From contig JAJEKV010000047.1 in NCBI GenBank assembly GCA_021234155.1, positions 3,090,494 through 3,154,493 of the forward strand: a stretch of 64,000 nt of DNA, written 5' to 3'. Source of the stretch: Isoetes taiwanensis. Lineage: Eukaryota; Streptophyta; Lycopodiopsida; Isoetales; Isoetaceae. The position numbers were made by a program, and so were the translations under genes. Below, one piece after another: positions 1 to 11,479 of this stretch. Each line of letters opens with the position of its first letter. The first letter of the stretch is position 1. The notes below the pieces were generated by a model. That model saw nothing but the letters and a program-made list of their open reading frames with translations. It was not told the origin of the DNA and made no database searches.

Positions 1-1364
1 CAAATCAAGAAAGAAGTATGACATGCCTCCAACATCCCTCCTCGGTGGTGAACCAGAAGCAATTATGTCCTCAACCTGTACCGTTCTTTCCCATTCTGCA
101 ATGTTCTTTCCCATTCTGTTTTCCTTTGCCTACACTGCACTGTCGTATTCAACTACAGTTCTATAAGATTCAACTATAATAAATGAATTGGAGATAGAGA
201 AAAAAGTGAAGACCTAAGTAGAAAATTGCAAGAAAGTCAGTATTTCACAAACCTGGAGTGGTGATTCACTTTTTTGCAAATATAAAAGCCTCAGCCTTTC
301 TAAGAAAGATGGAAACTCCCGTCAACGTGGCTCTTTGCATCAATGAACTGTTGTTGCAAGCTCCCAAAAAGTGCCAAATTAGCATGCATTACTGATTCAT
401 CAACGAATTGTTGCTCCAAGCTCCCAGAAAATGCCAAATTAGCACGTGTGCATACAGATTCATAACTCTGCATCTTCAAAATTGGACTTAACCCTGAATA
501 TGAACAAAGAAGAGCATTTAAATAATCACCAATCAACCAACTTAAGCTCATCAGAATAGGCTCATTAGAATAGGCATGCAACAACCACCTCGGCAGCCAT
601 AAGAGCGGCCATAAATCTCTGCTTTAGCATCACTCTCAACATCCCAACCATGTATGCAACCAACAAAAGAACCAAAGAAGTTGAGCTAAGTTTTGGACCT
701 TAAACAGAAGAATGTGGATGCAGACGATACCTAACTGTCGTAGATAGAGAAGAAATATAGAGTCAAATAGATAGAAAGACAAAGAGCTCTGGAGGCCTTT
801 GTTATTTTGTCTGTTCAAGAACTCTCCAGATGCTATAGATGCCGAACTATCTTGTGAGAAAAGGATAAGAGATTCCAAAGACCTCTCTATGGCATGGACA
901 ACTTGCTTTTATACAGACCCATCGAATAAATTTTGAGCCTCCCAAACAATTTAGGAGTATCAAACCTTCCCGCTTGCCAGAGACGAAGGCCATATCTGGA
1001 ATTTGAGAACAACGGCCATAGTCGTTGTTCATCCACCAAAAATTGGGTTGGGATAACATGGATGTCAGAAGTGCACTGGCTTGCAAATCTCTGAAGGTTT
1101 TTTGGCTGCCACCGAGATGTTGGTTCTGTCTACCGATCTATCTATCTATCTTTGTGGCATGTGGCGAGCCATCCCGACTTCCCGACTTGGATAAGATGAA
1201 AATCGGAGAGCACAAAATCATATGGAAAAAGTTCTATGATTTTAGGAGAATCATAAAGTTTTTCCAGCAGCCAGAATAATCAAAATCTTAGGAAATCAAT
1301 TAAAAAAAATTCCAAAAATATTTTTCACCATACCGGAAAATCCCAAATTAACAAGATTGATTGA
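1..1364 (-). mobile_element. Helitron, 5' portion (inverted)
   Basis: Read on the minus strand, the copia sequence stops at 1365 and the next bases are TCAATCAATC, directly after an A. This is the Helitron 5' signature (TC following A). The matching 3' end lies at 9895-9922. No Rep/helicase motifs are visible, so the element is probably non-autonomous. The minus-strand reading frame at 1086-847 has an exon-like look but matches nothing I recognise and could be captured sequence. The left limit is outside or close to the window start. Inference: an inversion separated this portion from the 3' portion. Confidence 0.6.
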
Positions 1365-2847
1365 TAACCCAGAGGAAAGAAGAGTTATTGTGAGTAGAGA
1401 GATTCGCTGAAACAATTTTATACAAAAACAGAAAGGAAATTGATGGTCGAGAAGACTTATATGGCAGAAATGAAAATCAGGAAACATGGGTTAAAGATAG
1501 CCAAATAAGCTCATGTATTGATGATGATGAAATGGCAGCAGTGACTAATGGAGATCAAGAAAATATTACTGCAGAACCAGTGATTAATAGGAAAAATAGA
1601 GAAAATAACATGGATCACGAAAATAAGGCGGTAACTCATGATACAGTCACCAAGAAGAAGTCTACTGAAATACAGAAATTGAGAGAAGGACAAGAGGATA
1701 TAGACTTTGAAAAACATGCCAGAACTCCCGCTGGAACATCCAGAAGGTTGCAAAATTTGAATATAGAAATACATGAGCTAATGGCCATAATGGAACCTAG
1801 TGTGCCAAGCACTTATGGGGAAGCATTAAATTCTGATAACTCAGACCATTGGAGGAGAACAATGGAAGAAGAAATGAGTTCATTTGCTAGAACTCGAACA
1901 TTTGAATTGGTGGAAAAACCTAAAGGCAGGAACATAGCTAAAAACAAGTGGCTGTTCAAACTAAAGATTGGGAATAATGGAGAACAGAAATTCAAAGCTC
2001 GTTTGGTGGCCCAGGCTATTCTCAAAGGAAAGGTATTGACTATGATGAGACTTTTTCTCCTATTGTTCAGTTAACAAGTTTGAGAATTTTGCTTGCATAT
2101 GCTAATGCATTAGATCTTGAAATCCATCATATGGTTGTTAATACAGCATTTTTAAATGCTGATTTGAATGAAGAAATATACATGCAGCAAGCTAAAGGCT
2201 TTGAACAAGGAAATAATATGGTATGGAGACTAAAAAAAGCAGTGTATGGGCTTAAGCAGTCTCCCAGGCAGTGGTACCTATGTATGGATGGGTTCTTGAG
2301 AGAACAAGGGTTCAGCAAGATGGTGAATGATGGAAACTTATATATTTACAGAGAAAAGGATCACTTTTGCATCATAGCTCTATACGTAGATGATAATATT
2401 ATGGTGAGTGATGACTTGCAGTGCCTAAACAAATGCAAAGAATTGTTAAATGGGAGATTCAAAATGACAGACTTAGGTCCCTTACAAAAATTCCTTGGAA
2501 TCGAGGTTCACAGGGATCGAGAGAACACGAGAATAACATTGACACAAGAAAGAAACATTCAGGACATGCTTCAGAAATTTAGAATGACAGAGTGCAATGG
2601 TGTGAAAGCTCCTATGATCACATGTCAGAAGCTATCTATGGACATGAGTCCTAAAAATGAAGAGGAAAGGTTGGAAATGGAAAAATATCCATATAGGGAA
2701 TTAGTTGGATGCCTTTTGTACCTAGCTAATTGTAGCAGACCTGATATAGCATTTTGTGTAAACATGCTAAGTCGATATGGAAACAATCCAGGAAGAAAAC
2801 ATTGGCAGGCTGCTAAGCATGTGCTTAGATTTCTGAAAGGTACATAA
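1365..2847 (+). pseudogene. Copia pol: integrase tail and reverse transcriptase
   Basis: Translation begins with the integrase-core tail motif (NPEERRVIVSRE near 1366-1405), runs through the variable linker (about 1532-1760), and enters the RVT_2 reverse transcriptase domain. RT hallmarks are the ARLVAQ stretch near 2000, a frameshift of one base just after it (about 2015), the AFLNADLNEEIYMQQ block near 2145, YGLKQSPRQWY near 2250, and the catalytic YVDD box near 2383, where the usual hydrophobic residue after DD is replaced by N. The domain ends with the RFLKGT block, where an in-frame TAA (2845-2847) stops it. Known role: synthesis of cDNA from element RNA in virus-like particles. This copy cannot make a full polyprotein. 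Confidence 0.9.
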
Positions 2848-3686
2848 AATAAAGGATTAACCTTTACAAATACTAATCTTGATTTGACAGCATATTCTGA
2901 TGCAGACTGGGGAGGTGATTTGGACTCCAGGGCATCCACATCTGGTTATCTTGTACAAGTTGGTGGAAGCACAGTTTCATGGAGAAGTAAAAAGCAAAAT
3001 TGTATAGCTATGTCAACAGCTGAGGCAGAATATAATGCTGCCTCCTTGGCAGCAAGGGAAGTGGTCTGGATAAGGAGATTACTGGCTGAGTTAGGTATAA
3101 CTCAGAATAAACCAACTACACTCTTCATTGACAATTTGAGCTGCATTGCTATAACGAGAAATGGGTAAAAGCATGCTACGGTGTACCACTTTTGGAACCC
3201 TCAAAAGTACCTACACTGGGTACTTTTAAAACTGGTACTTTCTGTTTTTTCTTTCCATTAAAACCAATCAAAATTTTTTGAATTGAAGGTCAATAACATG
3301 TCAATCTATAGTATTAAAGGATAACAATACTATTAGAGACTAAAATAAATGAATTAACTCTCAAACTTATTATTTATTGCGGCATTTATGCAAGTTCCCA
3401 GTACCCAGTGCTGGGTACTTTTCTGGGTAGTTTCACACTCCCTAAAAAGTACTTTAGATGGTACACCCTAGCATGCTTTCACCCAAATCCAGTATTTCAT
3501 GATAGGACAAAGCACATTGAACTACATGTTCATTTCATTAGAGATATGGTGGCAAAAGGGATTATAGAGGTTGAATATAAAAATACAACAGACCAGCTTG
3601 CAGATGTGTTTACAAAGGTAATTCCAGTGCACAGATTTATTATGTTGCAGGAAAGTATTGGGATAAGTTCTGTACCTTGGACTTGA
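2848..3686 (+). pseudogene. Copia RNase H, split by a MITE
   Basis: The frame continues after the TAA at 2845-2847 with RNase H blocks: SDADWGGD near 2896, STAEAEY near 3015, and the terminal region ending near 3684 with TDQLADVFTK. The domain is interrupted at 3163 by a 322-bp MITE; coding resumes exactly at 3485 in the correct phase once one AAAT copy is discounted. The family role is removal of RNA from the RNA:DNA hybrid. The catalytic Asp and Glu (DAD, AEAEY) are visible, so the damage is from the insertion and the upstream stop rather than the active site. Confidence 0.9.
3163..3484. mobile_element. MITE with GGGTNAAAGCATG termini (copy 1)
   Basis: Terminal inverted repeats of about 26 bp start GGGTAAAAGCATGCTA on the left and GGGTGAAAGCATGCTA on the right (reverse complement), with only a few mismatches. 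The 4-bp AAAT at 3159-3162 is repeated at 3485-3488, and removing one copy plus the element restores the RNase H frame. Inside are several copies of GGTACTTT or its complement. There is no coding capacity. Two other complete relatives with 4-bp duplications occur at 34349-34629 and 42895-43175. Confidence 0.9.
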
Positions 3687-3791
3687 AAGAGGTGTCAAGG
3701 CAAAAGAAGAAAAATCAGAGAACATGTTGCTGATAGAAGATGTAACACAAATGACAAAATTATGCAGAAATGTTGATCAGACAATATCTAA

Positions 3792-3803
3792 CATGAAGGG
3801 GAA
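3792..3803 (+). other. Copia polypurine tract
   Basis: The purine-rich run CATGAAGGGGAA lies immediately upstream of the LTR start TGATGAAATT at 3804, the expected priming position for plus-strand cDNA synthesis. Confidence 0.7.
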
Positions 3804-4227
3804 TGATGAAATTATTAATGTTAAATATATGTGAGATGTATTTGTGGTTAGAACAAAGCATGCAGAAGGGATTAAGCAGTGAAACTTATTAAGTGGCAGA
3901 AGAATGGGGTCGAACCTTAGGGTTGCTAAAACATTGATGATTGGAACCACCTGCTATCGGTCCGGATTGGATCTATATAATCTAAGACTAAGATGTATAT
4001 GTCGCGTGCTGAACAGAGATATTAGTTGTAGGGGAATCCTTGAGATAAGCCTTCATGGTTGTCTCGAGAAATATTGGTCAATGCCTTTGATTAACGTATT
4101 GACTTATTTGCATATGTAATGTTTAAACACAATGCAATGGTTGGGAACTTCATGAGCTAGTTGCCATATAAATTATTTTATGAGTGTGATTATCCTGTGA
4201 TATCTAACAAGGTGTGATTGTTTAACA
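3804..4227 (+). repeat. Copia 3' LTR (internally deleted)
   Basis: The repeat starts TGATGAAATT and ends TTTAACA, matching the minus-strand LTR at 18830-19403. It is 424 bp against 574 bp for the 5' copy. The difference is one missing block of about 150 bp after the shared sequence AAAACATTGATGA near 3937. It is followed by the target duplication ATAGT at 4228-4232. Confidence 0.85.
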
Positions 4228-4303
4228 ATAGTTTTATACTTATTTATTTGTGTTTGTTATATTTACTATCTTATCTACTATTGGATTTTATTAAAAAATA
4301 CTT

Positions 4304-4676
4304 GGATATGTGTTGAAGAAGGTTAGTAAATTTAATCAATACCCTCAACTCAATGACTGATTAAAATTAATGAATATGGTTGTCATTTGTTTCGCGAAGA
4401 AGGAAAAACGAGTAGCAAAAATCTAAAAGATATGTGTTGAAGAAGGTTAGTAAATTTAACCAATATCACTCAACTCATGATTGATTAAAATTAACGAATG
4501 TGGTTGTCATTTGTTTGGCGAAGAAGGAAAAACGAGTAGCAAAAATCTAACAAGATATGTGTTGAAGAAGGTTAGTACATTTAATCAATATCCCTCAACT
4601 CAATGATTGATTAAAATTAATGAATGTGGTTGTCATTTGTTTGGCGAAGAAGGAAAAATGAGTAACGAAAATCTAA
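4304..4676. repeat. Tandem repeat, three copies of about 124 bp
   Basis: Three consecutive copies start with GATATGTGTTGAAGAAGG at about 4304, 4429 and 4554 and end with a CGAAGAAGGAAAAAYGAGTA block. Copies differ by scattered substitutions. It lies in the sequence flanking the copia 3' LTR, which is inferred to be inverted host flank. Confidence 0.9.
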
Positions 4677-5293
4677 CAATCACGTACATGAGAGCAAGCT
4701 CTTGTTTGTCAATTTTCCATTCGAGTTCCAGCAAAATCCACTGAGCTGGCTAATCAATTATTCTACTACTTTTTATAGAATATTATTTTTGTTATGGTGT
4801 GTGCTACAGTAGAATATATTCCTAAGATTGAGTTGAATAGCATCAAAGATGAGGATAGAAGCTGAGATTAAATTTCAAGAGATGGAACATGCTGATATTT
4901 GTGTCACTGAATAGTCTAAAAGAGATGGAAGACGTAGATTAGATATACATTTATACAAATAATAATTAAAAAAATGACAAAGATAGGCAAATTATAGAAC
5001 TTTGGTAGCTTGCTTGATACTTTCGGGGCTTCATATTTCAGTTAAGTATATTGTAAATATGATACTAAATACTAGTAAAGTATGTCCTCTTTCTAAAACT
5101 AGTAAGCTATTTGCTTAAAATAAATTGCTCTTTTTGTGATCCTAGTTAAAAGAAAGGGCAATTCAAATTGCGCACTTAAGGGTATACTAAAGTTTGCCAT
5201 GCACGAATAAGGGCACATCAAAATTTGTCGTTAAAAAAAATATAGATCCTACCCTTATAAGTTAATCACTGGGCATCACTTAAGTAAGCGCGG
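4677..5293. other. AT-rich stretch, no recognisable gene
   Basis: No supported coding or RNA feature is seen. Near 5236-5272 lies a block (ATCCTACCCTTATAAGTT) that recurs at about 6264-6290, on the far side of the LINE relic. Confidence 0.5.
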
Positions 5294-5860
5294 CTAAACC
5301 GTACACGACGTTATTTGGCGCCGAATGTTTTTTGGTTTTGTATAAGAGAATTGCAATTCTTTTTTACGTGGAAGCCACTTGGGTTGCGTTCTTGCCACTC
5401 CTGAGTTAGGGATAACAGGTAAGAGCTTCGGAATGAGAGGTAGATGGTCGGAATATAATGTGATCATGTTCTCCAATTTCTCCTGGACTCAAAAAGGGGA
5501 AAGCTCAACCAATACCATATAGACAAGCAATTGTTAGTTCATTTGGAACCTAAGTTATAACCACTCCAACCTCTTTGCCAAATCTGATCGTTTTACTCGA
5601 TCAAATGCCTTCGTGGGTCTATGAATGCCAAAAATCTTTTGTTACCTTAGCCCTTTGCCCCCTCTATTATAACTCTTAGGGTGACAAGCTGATCAAGCAA
5701 AGAATTCTCCTTCTTAGACCCTACTTGCCCAGCAGTCGGATAACATTTTCATCTGCCCAAGATGAAATCCTATGTTCAAGCATAGCGGCAAACAACCTAG
5801 CAAATACATTGCTCGGTAAAATAGTCATGTAATTCTGCACATCATCCCGATTGCCCCCCC
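5294..5860 (-). pseudogene. LINE reverse transcriptase relic
   Basis: The minus-strand translation, in broken frames, shows non-LTR RT blocks: an NYMTILPSNVFARLFAAMLEH stretch split as RT block 1-2 near 5820-5770, then SWADENV, and farther on a degraded AFDR-type block near 5600 followed by KRLEW-like text. Many stops are present and no YXDD box is recognisable. It is an old, heavily decayed fragment of a different lineage from the two LINEs at 10.65-17.33 kb and 22.03-23.67 kb. Both ends are uncertain. Confidence 0.5.
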
Positions 5861-6297
5861 TTATGAATCAGTACCACCCTATTCAAATACCATGCATATG
5901 GAAATGACCCTCTTTGAAGAGGAAAAGACCTTTGTTTTTGACACGTCCCCAAAAGTGAACGAGATCTGTTCTGGAGGCTCCGTTTCAGCTTTCAAGTACC
6001 TGACACCGTGAGATACTTTCTGAGCGATCCGAGCCATGCATTGCCATGCCGCACCCTGGCTGTCCAAATGATACCTCCCGACAGGATCACATCTGCAAAA
6101 TCCCACTGGACGGAATCACCACCCTTTTATTCCACGCGACGGAATCACATGGAATTGATCCCGCCCGATGGAATTACATACCATAATATTTCCCCCCATA
6201 GGATCATCGTCTAGAATATCCCGCCCGTAGAATATCCAAATAAAAATATTAGAAAAAAAAAGTAGGATCTACCCTTATAAGTTGACCCCTGATTTTG

Positions 6298-9200
6298 ACT
6301 ATATATGTTATGTCATGATGCTTTGTATTTCCTTAGTCCCTTCTACCTGGCACAATTCAACTGGTATGTCCTATCAACATCATCTTTCTCAAATAATAAC
6401 AAGGTGTTGCGCATGGAGGGTTGCCCTCATGGGCCGAGGGTGAAGTGGCTTAAATCAAATCCACACCATGTGACGTGGCACAGTTCTATATAAATAACCT
6501 GTTCTTGGATGGACCACCTGCCTCTTCCTCCTTTACTACCGGACAATATTGGAATAATTTTCCTATGTAGATATTTCAGGATTAATTTAGCATGTTGTAA
6601 ATACATTAGATGTTTTGAAAGCGCTAAGTAATGACTTTAAAGGACAGTCATGCTTTAGGCATCAAGTTGGATTAACTATCAAGTTCTGCACCAGTATAAA
6701 GATGCAGGTTTTTCCATTCATTTTCCATATTAATGTTTGATTTATTAGCTATTGTAGGGTTTCACATGACAGGTATGCATTATAGAAGAAGAGAAAGAAG
6801 AACTTGCATGGGATATTCTTGGCAGATCCTAATTATAGGTGATACTAATGTTGGAGATAGATGAGGCACTCCTTGGAGATCTCTCGACAAAGGTAAATGC
6901 ATTTTTTATATTAGTATCTGTGCTCCTTCGACGTTTTAAGGTGGACACCTCCAAGTTCTAAAAAATGGATGCATTAATTTGCAGGGTAACAGCATGATAG
7001 CATGTTGTTGAGATTTTAAAGTCCAAGTGGAATACCTCTACTGTTTTTGAAGTCCAAGTGGCATTCATCTATTGTTTTTTATCTTATCTATCCAAGCAAA
7101 TCCTACTTTATTATGAGGTGAAAATGTAAAACACAACGACTTTGTGTTTCAGAAGCAAATCATCGTGACATCAGCATTAAGGCTGCAAAGCATTGCTGCA
7201 ATCACAAGAACATCTTTGTGTCTAAGAAGCAAATGATATATTATTGTTTGATGATATATTATCGAGTGAGTAGCTAAAGTTCACCTGTGCTTCAATCTAG
7301 GACTACAGTGTCTCCAGTACTACAGGGACCTCTGCTGCAGGTTCTGGCTTCGGCTCTACATCAAGCTATTTGAAGGCGAGCTTGATATCTTCTATCTGTC
7401 TGAAAGCAACAAGCTACGCAGTATTTGTTTGTCTCAATATCCACCTGGTTTTGGTAGTAGAGTCTACTGCATCATCAACTTCGAGATCATTCTGCAATCC
7501 AATTTGACGGCCAGTAAGCAATATTCTATAGCTTAGGACTTCGGGGCTATAGGTTGTTTCACTGCTTTCATAAATATAGAATGATTATGAAATTATTTTG
7601 TTATTCTACATTCCTTGCAGTAGATTGCATTTTCAAATTTGTTAGGTTGGTAAGAGTTCTAAATTTTGTAATTACAAGAAAAGGTGATTGAAACAGGTAT
7701 CCTTAATTGCTTTAGTGGTTCATGCCTTAAAGGAGCATGCGGCTGTCTAGCAGGGTCTTTATTTGATATAGCCCAAAAATGGTTGCTGCAGGGTCTTTAT
7801 TTGATATAGCCCAAAAACGGTTGCTACTTATGTTAGCGCTATAGAGAGTACTAATAATGAGAGGTTCTTTCATCGTCCAGCTGGTTCAAATCAATTCAAT
7901 TACTTCCATCTGAGATCTTTTTCTTCTCCACATAATTTAAGAGTAGTCAAGTTTTGCTATGATTCCAGTAACTACATGCTTCATGCCCTTGCCTCCTTTT
8001 CTACTCCTGTTTTCCTGCTCTAATGTTTGATTACTATTTCTCAATAATATCAAAATTATGTAATTGAACAAGTTTCTATCTTGAATGTACATTTTGGTGT
8101 CGTATCTGTATATCATGGACCATAACGTCTGCCTCCTTTTCTACTCTTCTGCTCCCATGTTTGAGATAAATTTTTTTCAAAAGTACATGTTTGAGATAAT
8201 TTTTTTCCAAAAGTACCGAATAATTATTATCTTAACAAGCTTTGATGGGCTATCTGCTATTAAATAACATGTTAATATAATTATTATCTTAACAAGCTTT
8301 AATGGGCTATCTGCTACTAAATAACATGTTTATGTTAACAGTAAGCATAACAACTACCAACACTTTGTGAGGAATGTTGAAATTTCGTTGATCTGAAATT
8401 ATTTCACAAGTGCTCCATACAAATAACTTATCCATTTTATGCTCTTTCATTATAGGCACACGACCCTTTTCCTCAATGTCAAATCTCATCGCCACGTTCT
8501 ATTCCATGCTAACTAATAATGTTCAACAAGTTACATATGGTCTTGAATGTACTTGTTATAAACAACTCTAGCATGAGACGCATCTATCTCCCACGACCAT
8601 CAAATTCAATCTAAGAAAAGAAAAACAACACATGACCATAAACATGTTCGTACTTGATCAGAAGACTTAGGTCCTTATAATCAGCGTCTTCGTCATAGGA
8701 CAAGGAACTTTTATCATTCTTTCTAACAAATGAGTGTACAATTTCTTAACATGGAGCAAAATAGTTAAGTTTCTAGCTTAGTGTCTCTGATACGCATTTC
8801 CATACATTTGCAGAGAAAATAATCTCTCATGAAAGGAGAGTGCAATACAACCAATGGCTAATGCAACCTTAACTAACCAAGGTCATTCACATCTTAGGAC
8901 ATCATTTCACACACATCTATGCCCCCGTCCTCTTCATAGATTACAACATACCCCATGCAAGCAAGACATGGTGCCCAATCAATGTCATCTTTTATCCACA
9001 TGACCATGTTGTATTGATTAATCTGATGATATCTTCCACATAGGAATAACAAACAATTTAAACAAATATCCTTTGCTATTAAACATCGTTGTATTAATAA
9101 ACCTAATAATATCTTCCACATAGGACCAACAAACAATTTAAACAAACACCCTATGTGCTTTAATTGTGGAATCTAGGTCATATTGTGTCTAATTGTTCTA

Positions 9201-9894
9201 GCCTACATGATACTAATAGAGCAAGAATCAAATAGGGGAACCAACCTGGGAAGGTACACACACCTCTTCGAAAGGTACAATAAACGACATGGAAAGACTA
9301 TTGTTTTTATAGGTAGATTCTTAGGCAAAATCATGAAGGATTATGTTCTAAGATTGTATACAAATCCAGTACCCCTGCACTACAATAACTGATGCTAAAT
9401 CTGGAAGGGCTTGCATCTACAATGCATGTTTGATAGGAAAGGATATCTATATGCTATTGTGTTTTGGACAAACCATTAGGCCACCTCTGTTGAGAGCACT
9501 GTTTAGCATAGAAAAGTGTATAATTACGTAGCTTTTTCTTTAATACACTCAAGTATTCTATGTTTCCATACCACAATGAGGTCTTAGGCATTATGTTCCT
9601 TCTCTCTTAAAACACATCAATTGCATGCTTTGGGCACTGAAAAGTAAAAATAAAAAATGGTAACTTACAACTCAGTGAATGGTGTATAAATGCCTAGGTG
9701 TGAGAGAAAATTAACTCCCAACCATAATATCTTCTATTTTAAAATTGCATTTGAATTACTGGCACCTTCATCAATTCCATTACAATGCTTGCAATAAAAC
9801 CTCAGGTAAATTATCTATGAATTCTTACATCTTAGCAATAGTCTCTACACGTAACGACTTTTATTTTTCTATTTCCTAACAGATGGTTGTTAAA
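6298..9894 (+). mobile_element. Helitron, 3' portion (body)
   Basis: This long, gene-poor stretch ends in a Helitron 3' terminus at 9895-9922, so at least its right part belongs to that element; the left limit is not determinable. It holds a TATA-like CTATATAAAT near 6487, and four short tandem duplications: 38 bp x2 near 7750-7825, about 30 bp x2 near 8158-8217, about 64 bp x2 near 8220-8335, and about 85 bp x2 near 9010-9160. No protein family is recognised in any frame. Confidence 0.45.
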
Positions 9895-9922
9895 GCCCGG
9901 CAACGCCGGGCACCATAACTAG
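9895..9922 (+). mobile_element. Helitron 3' terminus
   Basis: A perfect 7-bp stem (GCCCGGC / GCCGGGC, loop AAC) at 9895-9911 is followed seven bases later by CTAG at 9919-9922 and then T. A GC-rich hairpin a few bases before CTRR, with insertion between A and T, is the defining 3' end of Helitrons. The next base begins copia integrase sequence on the minus strand. Joining 9923 (minus) to 1365 (plus) restores the copia reading frame through a Tyr codon without loss or gain of a base. Confidence 0.9.
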
Positions 9923-10648
9923 TATATTCTATAACCCTTTGACATTTCGTCATAACCTACTAGATAGCCTTTGATTGCTCTGTTATCAAGTTTCCTTCTC
10001 ATTTCTTTAGGAATATGTGCAAAGGCCAAGCAGCCAAATGCTTTTAGGTATTCATATTTTGTGGATATTTTGCTCCATAGATCTTCAGCTATTTGCCCAT
10101 CAAGACTTGATGATGGCAACCTATTTTGAATGTATAATGCTGCTTGTACTGCTTCTTGCCAGAGAAAGTTGGATAAACCAGACTGTTTCAACATTGATCT
10201 CACAGAGTCAAGTATATACCTGTTTTTTCTTTCAGCTACTCCATTCTGCTGAGGAGTATGACTACACGTAATTTGCCTTTTAATTCCTCTTTCTCTGCAA
10301 TGCTTCTTAAATATGTCATTAACAAACTCTCCCCCTCTATCTGTCCTAAGACATTTAATTTTTCTCCCAGTCATTCTTTCTGCCTCTGCTTCAAAAATCC
10401 TATAAGCATTATAAGCTTGATTTTTTCTTCTAAGAAAGAAACATTTAGTGTGCCTGGAGTGATCATCAATAAAAGTGATAAAGTACCTTTTGCCTTGCAG
10501 ACTTGTGACATTGATTGGTCCACAGAGATCTGAGTGCACCAATTCTAATAGATCTCCTGCTCGTTCATGTCTTTTCTTGAAGGGCAATCTTGTACTTTTG
10601 CCCACCATGCATCCGAAACAAATAAAATCATTACTTTCAGCTGCAGAT
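9923..10648 (-). pseudogene. Copia integrase core
   Basis: The open frame reads from the second zinc-ligand pair (ICFGC near 10620) through the GAG-pre-integrase end and the rve catalytic core. The DDE triad is visible: D in HSDLCGPI (near 10540), D in RTDRGGEF (near 10345) and E in QNGVAERKNR (near 10225). It continues through FLWQEAV and KAFGCLAFAHIP, ending at KGYRIY at the Helitron junction. The first zinc-ligand pair (LWHERLSHAN) lies beyond the LINE at about 17390. The core itself looks undamaged, so disruption came mainly from later insertions. Confidence 0.92.
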
Positions 10649-10879
10649 ATAGAATAGAATAGAATAGAATACATTAATGTCCCTTGTGCCGTAAGGCCCC
10701 TGGACTTGTGTAGCATGGGCAAGCTCCCTAAAAGGGTGCTACTAGCACATCACGCTGTTATAATGTAGCCTTTTCTGAAGGCTGACTTTTTTCTTTTAAT
10801 ACCCGAGATCCCGCTTTTACCTCTACTTCTTGGTCGCGTGCGGTGATCGTCGTTATCAATCGACTTTTAGTGAGCAAAT

Positions 10880-11160
10880 TGTGTGAGGCTATATGACCCG
10901 CTTTGTGCGGATCATATTACAAGCCCTCTTTCACTTGTGTACTTCTCTCGGTAATGCAGTGGGTCATTCTGCGTGGATCGGCGTGCGCCAAATCCGTAAT
11001 GATTCTGTCATCTTCATCAGCCTGTGGACTGGTTCCCCCCACCTTATATTTCTATATCTGTCCCTGATGTCTCCGTAGATCGGGCAGTCATTAATCATAT
11101 GGTTCTCATCCTCTATTCTCCCCCGTCACAGATTCTGCATATCCTGTCCTCCTTGTCTAC
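10880..11160 (-). pseudogene. LINE ORF2 C-terminal zinc knuckle
   Basis: Minus-strand translation shows a CRIC...H....C arrangement (CRICDGGE near 11125, then NHMINDCPIYGD near 11090 in a shifted frame), followed by a short basic tail. This Cys/His segment is the usual C-terminal domain of L1-type ORF2 proteins. A stop and a frameshift separate the ligand pairs, so it is inactive here. Confidence 0.6.
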
Positions 11161-11479
11161 CCCTCTCCACCTGTCTTTTTCGATTCTTAGATCATGACTT
11201 CCCATCCTAAATCTGGCCAGTATGTCCCTTCTGTTTTTCCCCAACACGTTATCTCGGTATATCTGGTGTCCTATTTGTTGATCTGGATTAAAACTTGTAT
11301 GAGCCGGGCCTGTCTTGGGTCCTGTATGCCTTTTGCGACCATGCTCTTGTCGCTATGTTCCGCCCACTCCTCATTCCATTGCCCCTCTTCTATTAGGTCA
11401 CTTTCGGGTTTAATCCCATCCGTGCGGTCCATGTTGCCACCTCTTTAAACCATCCAATGCTTTTCGAGGATGTGTGATT

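Larger units (their letters stand above)
1365..4227 (+). mobile_element. Ty1/copia retrotransposon, 3' half
   Basis: This segment carries, in order, the integrase C-terminal tail (from 1365), reverse transcriptase, RNase H, polypurine tract and 3' LTR. It is followed by the 5-bp sequence ATAGT at 4228-4232. The same ATAGT (as ACTAT on plus) flanks the 5' LTR at 19404-19408, so this half and the minus-strand half at 9923-19403 are most likely one insertion. Coding is degraded by frameshifts near 1410 and 2020, a stop at 2845-2847, and a MITE at 3163-3484. Confidence 0.85.

Noticed and set aside
4304-4676. CRISPR-like array
   Set aside because: Repeats are contiguous 124-bp tandem units without spacers, in an AT-rich eukaryotic context.
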